From positions 62,001-126,000 of the forward strand of contig NZ_OMOQ01000001.1 in NCBI RefSeq assembly GCF_900302475.1: a DNA stretch of 64,000 nucleotides. The letters run 5' to 3'. Under the pieces are notes generated by a model. The model searched no databases and was not told the DNA's origin. It was given only the letters and a program-made list of their open reading frames with translations. Below are positions 27,869 to 36,328 of this stretch, piece after piece. Every line of letters starts with the position of its first letter. Within the stretch, counting starts at the first letter, position 1. Both the position numbers and the translations under genes were made by a program. This DNA comes from Defluviimonas aquaemixtae (GTDB lineage: Bacteria > Pseudomonadota > Alphaproteobacteria > Rhodobacterales > Rhodobacteraceae).

Positions 27869-28491
27869 ATGTGCGCATTCATCCGACTGCGATCGTGGAA
27901 GATGGTGTCGAGATCGGAGATGGGACCTCGATCTGGGATAACGTTCACATCCGGGGGCCATCGAGGATCGGCCGCGACTGTATCATCGGCGGCAAGACCT
28001 ACATCGCTTACGGCGTGGAGATTGGCGACCGCGTGAAGGTCAATTCCTTCGTCTACATCCCGACCGGCGTGACGGTGGAAACCGGTGTAATGATCGCGGC
28101 TGGCACGATCTTTGCAAACGACCGGTTTCCGCGCGCGACGACGCCGGACCTGAGTACTTTGCGTGGATCCGGCCCCGACGAGCATACCGAGCCGACGGTC
28201 GTGCGCGAAGGTGCCACGCTCGGGGCAGGGTGCCGCTTGGGTCCGGGGATCGAGATCGGAGCATTTGCGCTTGTCGGTATGGGGTCGGTCGTGACCAGGA
28301 GCGTCTTTCCTCACGCACTGGTCGCCGGCAATCCCGCGAAACCCGTCGGTCTCGTCTGCCGCTGTGGAGAAAGACTCTACTCCGGCGACCCCGAAGCCGC
28401 CAAGGACGGGTTGTTGCGCTGCGAAATCTGCGCCGACACTTACCGGTTGAAGAACGGACGGCTACTTGCGCCAGCCGCTGCTCGGGCATGA
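27865..28491 (+). CDS. Left-handed beta-helix sugar N-acyltransferase (WbpD-like) with C-terminal zinc ribbon
   Basis: A 208-residue hexapeptide-repeat transferase, probably trimeric. Coils are visible from IHPTAIVEDGVEIGDGTSIW through VREGATLGAGCRLGPGIEIG, with the conserved ending VAGNPAKPVG. This matches WbpD/WlbB enzymes that acetylate the 3-amino group of UDP-sugars using acetyl-CoA. After the helix come two Cys pairs (CRCGERL and RCEICADTY), a likely small zinc ribbon. Its place directly after the aminotransferase and oxidoreductase fits N-acylation of their product. The acyl donor is not certain. Confidence 0.85.
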   Translation: MNVRIHPTAIVEDGVEIGDGTSIWDNVHIRGPSRIGRDCIIGGKTYIAYGVEIGDRVKVNSFVYIPTGVTVETGVMIAAGTIFANDRFPRATTPDLSTLRGSGPDEHTEPTVVREGATLGAGCRLGPGIEIGAFALVGMGSVVTRSVFPHALVAGNPAKPVGLVCRCGERLYSGDPEAAKDGLLRCEICADTYRLKNGRLLAPAAARA

Positions 28492-29831
28492 ACGCGCAGG
28501 GAAAAAGAACCTGGTGCGTAGCGGGCGGTGGCGTTCTCGGTCAGGTGATCGCGCTCCGGCTTGCGCAGGCCGGTCACCATGTCTCCGTCCTCGAGGCGGC
28601 ACCTGAGACTGGAGGGCTCGCAGCGAGTTGGAGCATCGACGACATTGTCTGGGATAAGCACTACCATGTAATCCTGCCTGCGGACCGCAGAACCCTCGAA
28701 TTGGTTAGTGAGCTCGGACTTTCCAGCGCGCTTGTCTGGAAGCGCTCGCGGACGGGGTTTTTCGCTGACGGGCGGCTGTCACCGCTCAACAGTGCAGTGG
28801 ACTACCTGCGCCTTCCCTCGCTCGGGATTCTTGCCAAGGCGAGACTTGCCTTCACGCTGATGTGGGCTGCGCGGATTGAGGATGGCCGGCCGCTCGACCA
28901 GGTGCCGGTCGGGGATTGGTTGACGAAGTGGTCCGGCCGCGAAGCGTACGAGCGGCTCTGGCGGCCGCTCCTGCGCGCCAAACTCGGCACCAACGATGAC
29001 CGTGCCTCGGCCGCGTTCATTTGGGCCACAGTGCGCCGGCTGTATCTTGCGCGGAGCGCCGGCGCCAAGACCGAAACTCTCGGCTTCATCGACGGCGGCT
29101 ACGACAGGATCCTCAGCGCGCTGCGCGACCGCCTTTCCAGTGCCGGCGTCGACATCGTCACGGGCTGCCCGATCACGAGAATCGCTCCGCAGGGCGATCA
29201 ATTGCAGGTCGAGACCGCGAAAGGCGCCCGGCTGTTCGACGACGTCGTATCGACCTTGCCCTGCGGCGTCACCGCGCGGCTCTGCGATGCACTGTCGCCC
29301 GAGCTGAAGGCGCGCCTCGACAGCGTGGTCTATCAGGGCATCATCTGCGCGTCGCTCGTCCTCGACCGCCCGCTCGGCGGCTACTACCTGACCTACTTGA
29401 CCGATTCCGACCTGCCCTTCACCGCCGTCGTCGAGATGTCAGCCCTCGCCGGCCGCGAGCGGTTCGGCGGGAAAAGCCTTGTCTACCTGCCGCGGTACGT
29501 TGCACAAGATGATCCCTTCTGGGAGCTTGACGATGGCGCGGTGCGGGCCCGGTTCGTCGCCGGCATCACACGCATCTATCCGGACCTTGATCCGGGCGCC
29601 ATTCGCGCGTTCCGCCTCTCGCGCGTACGCAACGTCATGGCGGTTCCAACGGTTGGATATCTTGACGCGGTGCCTGCCGTCGAAACCAACATTCCGGGCT
29701 TCCATATCGTCAATTCGGCGCAGATCACGGACGGCACACTCAACGTGGATGCCACACTCGGCGTAGCCGAAGCCGCCCTGCCACGGCTTCTGGGCGGCGC
29801 CATGGCCGACAATCTGAGCTCGGCGGCATGA
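28488..29831 (+). CDS. FAD/NAD(P)-dependent oxidoreductase (amine oxidase / HemY-like fold)
   Basis: A 447-residue flavoprotein. The dinucleotide-binding motif is CVAGGGVLGQVIALRLAQAG at the N-terminus, followed by VLEAAPETGGLAASW, where FAD ribose would bind. The middle (GTNDDRASAAFIWATVRRL, FIDGGYDRILSAL) and the end (NSAQITDGTLNVDATLG) are typical of the protoporphyrinogen-oxidase-like and UDP-galactopyranose-mutase-like superfamily. No heme genes are nearby; it is embedded in a sugar and polyprenyl operon with four-base overlaps, so it probably acts on the sugar or lipid carrier. The reaction is unknown. Confidence 0.75.
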   Translation: MNAQGKRTWCVAGGGVLGQVIALRLAQAGHHVSVLEAAPETGGLAASWSIDDIVWDKHYHVILPADRRTLELVSELGLSSALVWKRSRTGFFADGRLSPLNSAVDYLRLPSLGILAKARLAFTLMWAARIEDGRPLDQVPVGDWLTKWSGREAYERLWRPLLRAKLGTNDDRASAAFIWATVRRLYLARSAGAKTETLGFIDGGYDRILSALRDRLSSAGVDIVTGCPITRIAPQGDQLQVETAKGARLFDDVVSTLPCGVTARLCDALSPELKARLDSVVYQGIICASLVLDRPLGGYYLTYLTDSDLPFTAVVEMSALAGRERFGGKSLVYLPRYVAQDDPFWELDDGAVRARFVAGITRIYPDLDPGAIRAFRLSRVRNVMAVPTVGYLDAVPAVETNIPGFHIVNSAQITDGTLNVDATLGVAEAALPRLLGGAMADNLSSAA

Positions 29832-30841
29832 GACGGAAACTCGCGAGCCTGTCTCTCGACCTCGACAACCTGTGGTCCTACATGAAGACGCACGGCGATC
29901 CGGGTTGGGAGACATTTCCCTCCTATCTCGATGTGGTTGTGCCGCGTGTCCTGACGCTTCTCGATGCTCTGTCCCTGAAGATCACCGTTTTCGTGGTTGG
30001 CAAGGACGCGGCACTCGAGAAGAATCATGCGGCGCTCCGATTGATCGCTGACGCCGGCCACGAAATTGGCAATCATTCCTTTCATCACGAACCCTGGTTG
30101 CATCTCTACTCAGCTGACGAGGTTGCGGACGAGATCGAGGGGGCGGAACATGCAATCGCCGCCGCGACAGGCACGCTTCCAACGGGGTTCCGCGGACCCG
30201 GCTACAGCCTGTCGGAAACCGTGATCCGCGTTCTCATCGAACGGGGATACCGTTATGACTGCTCGACTTTCCCGACCTTTGTCGGACCCCTGGCGCGTGC
30301 ATACTACTTTTTCAACGCGCGCCTCGACGCGGCGGAGAAGGCCATGCGGAAGGCGCTGTTCGGCGGATTGCGCGACGGACTTCGCCCGCTTGTCCCCTAT
30401 CATTGGGTCCTTGGCGGGGGTCGGCTATTGGAAATCCCGGTCACGACGATGCCGATCGCGCGCTTTCCCATGCATTTCAGCTATCTGCACTGGATCGCCG
30501 GCAGATCTGAGCCGCTTGCCCACGCCTATTTCGCCGCGGCGCTGCGAAGCTGCAATCTCTGCGGGATCACACCGTCCTTACTTTTACATCCGCTCGACTT
30601 CATGGGGCGCGACGACGTGGAAAGGCTCGCGTTCTTCCCGGGCATGGACCGGACGGCCGAGGTCAAAATGGCCCGCATGGGCCGCTGGCTCGCCACGCTG
30701 AGCGATCGGTTTGACGTCGTGCCGATCCGCGACCACGCAGCTGCGCTCGAGGGACGTTCGTTACCGCTCCGCAGACCGGACTTCAGCGCCGCGCCGGCCG
30801 CGCGACAGGCTAGGGGGCGCATGGGGCTGGACAAGCGATGA
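29828..30841 (+). CDS. Polysaccharide deacetylase family protein, intact active site
   Basis: A 337-residue NodB-homology enzyme. Catalytic motifs are present: the aspartate pair in SLDLDN (Asp11, Asp13), His83-x3-His87 in GNHSFHH as metal ligands, and FRGPGYS (Arg122) as motif 3. There is no signal peptide, so it should act in the cytoplasm, like ArnD, which deformylates a lipid-linked amino sugar. The C-terminal region has LLLHPLDFMG. It contrasts with the degenerate deacetylase domain in the GT2 fusion of the same operon. It overlaps both neighbours by four bases. Confidence 0.85.
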   Translation: MRRKLASLSLDLDNLWSYMKTHGDPGWETFPSYLDVVVPRVLTLLDALSLKITVFVVGKDAALEKNHAALRLIADAGHEIGNHSFHHEPWLHLYSADEVADEIEGAEHAIAAATGTLPTGFRGPGYSLSETVIRVLIERGYRYDCSTFPTFVGPLARAYYFFNARLDAAEKAMRKALFGGLRDGLRPLVPYHWVLGGGRLLEIPVTTMPIARFPMHFSYLHWIAGRSEPLAHAYFAAALRSCNLCGITPSLLLHPLDFMGRDDVERLAFFPGMDRTAEVKMARMGRWLATLSDRFDVVPIRDHAAALEGRSLPLRRPDFSAAPAARQARGRMGLDKR

Positions 30842-32475
30842 CCGACGCTGCTGATCCCATGGACGAAAACGCCGCCGGTGCCGCGTTGGGTCGGGGGAAG
30901 GCGACGATCGTCTTCCTCGGCATCGTTCTGGGCTACCTTCTCACCGCGCCGACGAACCACTCCCTGTCCGTCGATACCTACTACTACGCTTTGATCATCA
31001 CCCACGACCCGATCATCGATGTTGAGAACCCACGGCTGTTTCTGTGGCTCGCCGCGATGAAGGGCCTTTACCGGCTGGCCTCGGCAGTTCTTACCGATAT
31101 TGACCTGTTCCGACTGATTGGGGTGGTGAACGCAGTCCTGGCGTCTCTTGCCGTGATGCTGCTTGCGCGACTTCTTGTACGTGATTTCAGCCTGGCGAGA
31201 CGAAGCGCCTGGCTCACCGCTGGCCTTTTCGCGAGCTGCTACGGATTCTGGCGCTACGCGACCGAGATCGAGGTCTATGCGAGCGCGGTGCTGTTGTCGT
31301 TGCTTCTTGTTCACGCGGCATTCCGCCTTGTCCGCAATGCGCCCGCGCGCTCGTTCGGATCTGTCCTCGGTCTTGCCGTGCTGGGGGGCATCGGCACTCT
31401 CACGTATCAGCCGATCGGCATCGTAGCCGGGCTGGTGGTCCCAGTCTTTCTGCTGCTGAGCGGACGGATCCGGTATCTCGCACAATACAGCGCGATAGCG
31501 GGCGCCATGGTCATCGGAGGTTTCGGGCTGGCCGCCCATCTCGGGACGGAGGAGGAGGCTGCGCATGCCGTTTCATTTGTGCTTCAGGCCGATCACGTGG
31601 CTCCCAAACTTCCGTCGCCAATGTCGCTTGCGAAGATGGTCTACGCAGTCAGCCACGACCTCTTGTCCACGAACTGGATGTTCGCAATCGAATCCTTGCG
31701 CGAGCGGTTCCGTCTGACCGAAGGTTTTTTCTTGCACCAGGAGCACCGGTTCGTGGCCGAGAATGCTGGTCCGCAAGTCTGGGTGGCGCTCGCGACGCTC
31801 CCGGCCGCCGCCGTACTCGGCCTCGTCATCATCGGGACGGCGTGGCGGACTAAGCCACGCCAAGCTATCGACGCTCGCGAGGCTGCGGTGATCGTCTGGC
31901 TAGTCGCGCACGGCGCAATGATGCTGACCTTGTCGCCCTTGGGCTTCGAAGGGTGGATCCCCGGCCTCGTACCGCTCGCGGTTCTTTCGGGGAAACGACT
32001 GATCGCCCCTTGTGTCGCGGCCGACCGGTCTGCGGTGGTTGCCGCCCTTTTGGCAGTGTTCATCGTGCACAACGGGATTGTCGGCATTGGCACGCAGATG
32101 CGGGAAGCGGGTGACTACCTTCACACGCGCGGCACTGCACTGATCGAGCGTGTCCGCCCCGGCGACCTCATCGTGATGGCGGCGCACTGGAATCTCGAAC
32201 GCTACCTGCGGTTCAACAATGCGCCTCGCGCGATCATCGTCGAAAAGGAGGGGGTCAATGCGGTCCGCCGCGCGATCGAGGAGACGCTCGATCGGGGCGG
32301 ACGGGTCTTGATCCTCGACGATGTTGCGGCGCCGACGCGGCTTAGCCGGGGACGCCGGGTTCTTGTGCCGGACCTCGTTGCGCTGACGAACGATTATCTG
32401 GGAAACGCAGAGCGGTTTGCGACCGGGCAGGCCGGTTGGGCCTATGAGGTCAGGCGGGAAGAGGACAAGGAGTGA
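30838..32475 (+). CDS. GT-C-like polytopic glycosyltransferase (DUF2723/GT39-like)
   Basis: A 545-residue membrane protein with roughly ten to twelve hydrophobic helices and a soluble C-terminal portion from about residue 430 (LIVMAAHWNLERYLRFNN). The first outer loop contains SVDTYYYALIITHDP, and after helix 3 there is YATEIEVYASAV, a pattern seen in DUF2723/PMT-like GT-C proteins that use polyprenyl-phosphate sugars on the periplasmic side. It would be the ArnT-like final transferase of this pathway. The acceptor (lipid, protein or glycan) cannot be told. It is coupled to both neighbours. Confidence 0.72.
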   Translation: MTDAADPMDENAAGAALGRGKATIVFLGIVLGYLLTAPTNHSLSVDTYYYALIITHDPIIDVENPRLFLWLAAMKGLYRLASAVLTDIDLFRLIGVVNAVLASLAVMLLARLLVRDFSLARRSAWLTAGLFASCYGFWRYATEIEVYASAVLLSLLLVHAAFRLVRNAPARSFGSVLGLAVLGGIGTLTYQPIGIVAGLVVPVFLLLSGRIRYLAQYSAIAGAMVIGGFGLAAHLGTEEEAAHAVSFVLQADHVAPKLPSPMSLAKMVYAVSHDLLSTNWMFAIESLRERFRLTEGFFLHQEHRFVAENAGPQVWVALATLPAAAVLGLVIIGTAWRTKPRQAIDAREAAVIVWLVAHGAMMLTLSPLGFEGWIPGLVPLAVLSGKRLIAPCVAADRSAVVAALLAVFIVHNGIVGIGTQMREAGDYLHTRGTALIERVRPGDLIVMAAHWNLERYLRFNNAPRAIIVEKEGVNAVRRAIEETLDRGGRVLILDDVAAPTRLSRGRRVLVPDLVALTNDYLGNAERFATGQAGWAYEVRREEDKE

Positions 32476-33515
32476 GTTCGCGCCTTCGGAAGCTATTCTA
32501 TCCAGTGCTCCGGCTGGCGGTCGCCGGGGTCATTTTCGCCGTCCTCGCCGGCATCATGAATTTTGGCGAAACGCTCGCCGTACTGGGCGCATCCGAGCCA
32601 TCACTTGTCGCCGCCGCTATGGTCCTCTTTGGGGTCGGACAGGTGCTCTCGTGCGTTCGCTGGCGGCTGACGCTGTCGCAGATCATTGCTGCGCCGCCGC
32701 GGGTCCTGATGCTTCTGCGGCTGTACCTGATCGGCATGTTCGTGAACCTCGGACTTCCGACGATGACTGGGGGCGATATCGTGCGCGCAGAGCTATTGCG
32801 CCGCTTTGGTGGAGGCCGTGGCGGCGCATATGCCAGCATCTTCGCCGACCGGCTGGTCGGCGTGCTCGCAGTGGTTCTCGTGGCCATCGGCGCCATTGCG
32901 CTGGCGGGCGACCGGATCGATGGGCAGTCGCGGCACCTCGTGCTCGTCGCTTTGCTTGGACTGACGTGCGCGCTTGTCGTGTTCGTTCTAGTTTTCTCCT
33001 GGTCGCGTGCGCGATTGCGCTGGCCTGCGCTTGGCACTTTCTTCGAGGCGCTCCGCCTGCTCAGGCGACGGCCGCGCGTTCTGGCCCTGAGTCTCGCGAT
33101 CGCGATCTCCGTTCAGGTGATCGGTGTCATTGTGCCGATCGTCCTTCTTGCCTGGGCGATGTCGATCGCGATCCCCGTCGCGGTCCATTTTGCCCTGATT
33201 CCGATCATCGTCCTCGCGGCGCTCGTGCCCGTGGCGCCGAACGGATTGGGTGTGAGAGAGGCCGCCTTCGTCGTTCTTTACGGCCAGTTCGGCGTCGGGC
33301 CCGAACCAGCCTTCGCGCTTGGCCTGTCCTGGAGCATCGTGCTGACCATCTATGGGCTTTTCGGTGGGCTAGCCTTGGCCTTTGGGGACCCGAGCGTGCG
33401 ATCTGGCGCTCTTGGCGGGGCGAGGCAGAAACAGGATTGTCACGGCGCGACCACACAACACCGCTCGGACGGAGTTGTCTTGGGCGCGTTGCGGAGGAGT
33501 TGGCCCTGGCGCTAG
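32472..33515 (+). CDS. UPF0104 / LPG-synthase transmembrane-domain protein
   Basis: A 347-residue membrane protein with about eight helices and the signature FVNLGLPTMTGGDIVRAELL of the UPF0104 (YbhN, LPG_synthase_TM) family, plus VPVAPNGLGVREAAFV near the end. It lacks the catalytic aminoacyl-transfer domain of MprF, so only the flippase-like half is present. At the end of a polyprenyl-sugar operon, a lipid-linked sugar flipping role is attractive but inferred. GTG 32472 overlaps the GT-C stop. It is the last gene of the nine-gene run. Confidence 0.8.
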   Translation: MSSRLRKLFYPVLRLAVAGVIFAVLAGIMNFGETLAVLGASEPSLVAAAMVLFGVGQVLSCVRWRLTLSQIIAAPPRVLMLLRLYLIGMFVNLGLPTMTGGDIVRAELLRRFGGGRGGAYASIFADRLVGVLAVVLVAIGAIALAGDRIDGQSRHLVLVALLGLTCALVVFVLVFSWSRARLRWPALGTFFEALRLLRRRPRVLALSLAIAISVQVIGVIVPIVLLAWAMSIAIPVAVHFALIPIIVLAALVPVAPNGLGVREAAFVVLYGQFGVGPEPAFALGLSWSIVLTIYGLFGGLALAFGDPSVRSGALGGARQKQDCHGATTQHRSDGVVLGALRRSWPWR

Positions 33516-33573
33516 AAGCGGAGCTGCCTTGCTTGGCCGATTGAATGCTTAGAAATCGATTTTCCAGCCACTG

Positions 33574-33605
33574 TCATGCCCGATCACAGAGAGCTTAGGG
33601 CATGA
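33574..33605. repeat. Inverted repeat between convergent genes
   Basis: TCATGCCC (33574-33581) and GGGCATGA (33598-33605) form a perfect 8-bp stem with a 16-base loop in the 148-base gap between the end of the glycan operon and the convergent mcd gene. It has no T-run, so a terminator role is only possible, not shown. Confidence 0.35.
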
Positions 33606-33663
33606 AATGCGTGCCCGCCCCGATACCGGTGACCGCTCTTGCGGACGAGCACCGGGCGATTCC

Positions 33664-35337
33664 TTACTTCGCACCGTCCAGAAGCCGCCGCGCGATCACC
33701 TGCGCCTGAATCTCTGCCGCGCCCTCGAATATGTTCAGGATGCGTGCATCGCAGAGGATCCGACTGATCTGGTATTCGAGCGCGAAACCGTTGCCGCCGT
33801 GGATCTGCAAGGCATTGTCCGCGGCAGCCCAAGCCACCCGGGCGCCCAGAAGCTTGGCCATTCCGGCCTCGAGGTCGCAGCGCCTGTCGTGATCCTTCTG
33901 CCAGGCGCTGTAATAGGTGAGTTGCCGGGCGATCATGATCTCCACCGCCATCATCGCGAGCTTGCCGGCCACTCGGGGAAATTCGATGAGGCTCTTGCCA
34001 AACTGCTTGCGGTCCTCGGCGTATTGCATCCCCACTTCCAGCGCCGATTGGGCCACGCCAATCGCGCGGGCTGCAGTTTGGATGCGGGCGGATTCAAAGG
34101 TCTGCATGAGCTGCTTGAAACCCTGACCCTCCACGCCGCCAAGCAGATTTTCGCCCTTCACCCGGAACCCGTCAAAGCCGAGTTCGTATTCCTTCATGCC
34201 CCGGTAACCCAGAACCTCGATCTCGCCTCCCGTCATGCCGGGTGTGGGGAATGGGTTATCATCCGTACCTGGTGTCTTGTCCGCGAGGAACATGGATAGT
34301 CCCCGGTAGTCGGTCGTCGCAGGATCGGTCCGTGCAAGGAGCGTCATCACATGGGTCCGCGCCGCGTGCGTGATCCAAGTCTTGTTGCCAGTAACCAGCC
34401 AGTCCTCGCCGTCCGTGACCGCGCGGGTCCGGAGCGCGCCGAGATCGGACCCGGTGTTCGGTTCGGTAAAAACGGCAGTCGGCAGGATTTCCCCAGACGC
34501 AAGTTTCGGCAGCCAGCGCGCCTTCTGCTCGGGTGTCCCGCCACACAGGATGAGCTCTGCCGCGATCTCGGACCGGGTGCCGAGCGAGCCGACGCCGATA
34601 TAGCCGCGTGACAATTCTTCCGACACGACGACCATGGATGCTTTGGACAGACCCAGCCCGCCGAACTCTTCGGGAATCGTCAGCCCGAAGACGCCAAGCT
34701 CCGCCAGTTCTTCGATGATCTCCATCGGGATCAGCTCGTCCTTGAGGTGCCAGTCATGCGCGCTCGGCACCACCCGCTCCTCGGCATAGCGTCGGAACTG
34801 GTCGCGGATCATTTCCAGCTCGTCGTCGAGGCCGGTCACGCCAAAGGTTGATCGTCCATGGTTGTCGCGCATGAGCGCGACAAGCCGTGTCCTCGACGTG
34901 GTCGTATTGCCGCCCGCGATCAGCGTTGCCGCAGCGCCTTCCGGCTTCCAGTTCAGCCCGAGATCGGACAGCCGCGCCGTTTCACCCTGGCTCATCGGAA
35001 TGCCGCCGGCGATCTGCGCGAGGTATTCCCCGAAGCCGATCTGAAGGATCAGCGCCTCCATCTCGCCGAACGCGCCAGCCTCGGTAATCCGTCCGGCCCA
35101 GGCGCGCATCTGGCGAAGCGATTCCACGTAGGTGGCGAGCCACGATAACGCGTGCGCAGCAAACTGATGCCTCTCCAGGGCCGCGCCGGAGATTTTGCCG
35201 TCGATTGAAACCTTTGCCCGCAGGTTGGACCGCGCTTCGCCCAGCAACTTCTCGACTGGAGACAGAGCGTCTTCGGTCAGCGTCAGCAGGTCGCGAAGGG
35301 TTGCTGCATTCGGACTGTCGGCTCCATCATGCGGCAT
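33664..35337 (-). CDS. mcd: (2S)-methylsuccinyl-CoA dehydrogenase
   Basis: A 557-residue acyl-CoA dehydrogenase with an N-terminal extension of about 160 residues (AAHALSWLATYVESLRQM, FGEYLAQIAGGIPMSQGE), the hallmark of methylsuccinyl-CoA dehydrogenase from the ethylmalonyl-CoA pathway. The FAD domains contain FTEPNTGSDLGALRTRAV, WITHAARTHVM and IHGGNGFALEYQISR; NIFEGAAEIQ carries the Glu at the base position. It oxidises methylsuccinyl-CoA to mesaconyl-CoA during acetyl-CoA assimilation. AAGGAG lies upstream of ATG 35337. Other pathway genes (ccr, ecm) are not in the window. Confidence 0.88.
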   Translation of the reverse strand: MPHDGADSPNAATLRDLLTLTEDALSPVEKLLGEARSNLRAKVSIDGKISGAALERHQFAAHALSWLATYVESLRQMRAWAGRITEAGAFGEMEALILQIGFGEYLAQIAGGIPMSQGETARLSDLGLNWKPEGAAATLIAGGNTTTSRTRLVALMRDNHGRSTFGVTGLDDELEMIRDQFRRYAEERVVPSAHDWHLKDELIPMEIIEELAELGVFGLTIPEEFGGLGLSKASMVVVSEELSRGYIGVGSLGTRSEIAAELILCGGTPEQKARWLPKLASGEILPTAVFTEPNTGSDLGALRTRAVTDGEDWLVTGNKTWITHAARTHVMTLLARTDPATTDYRGLSMFLADKTPGTDDNPFPTPGMTGGEIEVLGYRGMKEYELGFDGFRVKGENLLGGVEGQGFKQLMQTFESARIQTAARAIGVAQSALEVGMQYAEDRKQFGKSLIEFPRVAGKLAMMAVEIMIARQLTYYSAWQKDHDRRCDLEAGMAKLLGARVAWAAADNALQIHGGNGFALEYQISRILCDARILNIFEGAAEIQAQVIARRLLDGAK

Positions 35338-35500
35338 CGGCGGCTCCTTTTCTGCACTCGCACTGTCCTAGCTATTTTGCACTTGCAGCGCAATAATAAT
35401 TCGCGTGTACACGCTTAGCCGTACTAAAATGACCTAGCTGTTTTTCGGATGCGCGTCTCTTCCGCAGTGGCTATAGCGGGCGCGGAAGGAGCGCCAACGC

Positions 35501-36259
35501 ATGTTCGGACACGATTTGACGGTACTTGCGCTGGCCGTCGCCGTCACAGTCTTCGCGAGCATCGTCAAAGGCGCCGTCGGCTTCGCGATGCCGATGATTA
35601 TGATTTCCGGACTAGCCTCCTTCCTGCCGGCGGAACAGGCACTCGCCGCGCTGATCCTCCCGACGCTCGCCACAAATCTCGCCCAGGCCTTGAGGCAGGG
35701 GTGGTCGGCTGCGATTGCCACTGCCTGGGAATACCGCCGGCTGCTGATTACACTCTGCGTCGTGATCGCTCTGGCGGCGCAGGCGGTTCCCGTGATGCCG
35801 CAGGCCGTGCTTCTGGCCACGCTCGGCCTGCCAATCGTCGCCTTCGCGCTCAGCCAACTCGCCGGCTGGCAACTGCGGTTCGAGGCCCATAACCGCGCGC
35901 GGGCAGAGGTCGTGACCGGCATCGTGGGCGGCTTCTTCGGCGGCATCTCGGGCGTCTGGGGGCCACCGACGATCGCTCTTCTCATCTCGCTCGACGTCGA
36001 AAAACGCGAGAACGTGCGTGTCCAGGGAGTGGTCTATATGATTGGATCGGCGATGCTTCTGGCCGCGCATCTTGGCTCGGGCGTGGCCAACGCAGAGACA
36101 CTTCCGCTGTCGGTGTTCCTATCCGTTCCCGCGCTCGCCGGCCTCTGGTTCGGCTTCTCGATTCAGGACAGACTCGATGCTCGCCGTTTCCGGCGCTGGA
36201 CGCTGATCGTGCTCGCCATTAGCGGGCTCAACCTTGTCCGCCGGGCGCTCACGCTCTGA
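35501..36259 (+). CDS. TauE/SafE-family sulfite exporter-like permease
   Basis: A 252-residue inner-membrane protein with about eight helices and the two-repeat arrangement of the TauE/SafE (DUF81) family. The first repeat has SIVKGAVGFAMPMIMI, the second GGFFGGISGVWGPPTIALL. Family members export sulfite, sulfoacetate or related anions, but many remain uncharacterised. ATG 35501 has GGAAGGAG nine bases upstream. It is divergent from mcd and convergent with pckA. Confidence 0.85.
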   Translation: MFGHDLTVLALAVAVTVFASIVKGAVGFAMPMIMISGLASFLPAEQALAALILPTLATNLAQALRQGWSAAIATAWEYRRLLITLCVVIALAAQAVPVMPQAVLLATLGLPIVAFALSQLAGWQLRFEAHNRARAEVVTGIVGGFFGGISGVWGPPTIALLISLDVEKRENVRVQGVVYMIGSAMLLAAHLGSGVANAETLPLSVFLSVPALAGLWFGFSIQDRLDARRFRRWTLIVLAISGLNLVRRALTL

Positions 36260-36328
36260 TCGTCAATTCTTGTCGAAATTGCCGGCGCGCGCTCCAGCCC
36301 AAAGGCGGGAAGGCGGGGCAGCGCACGC

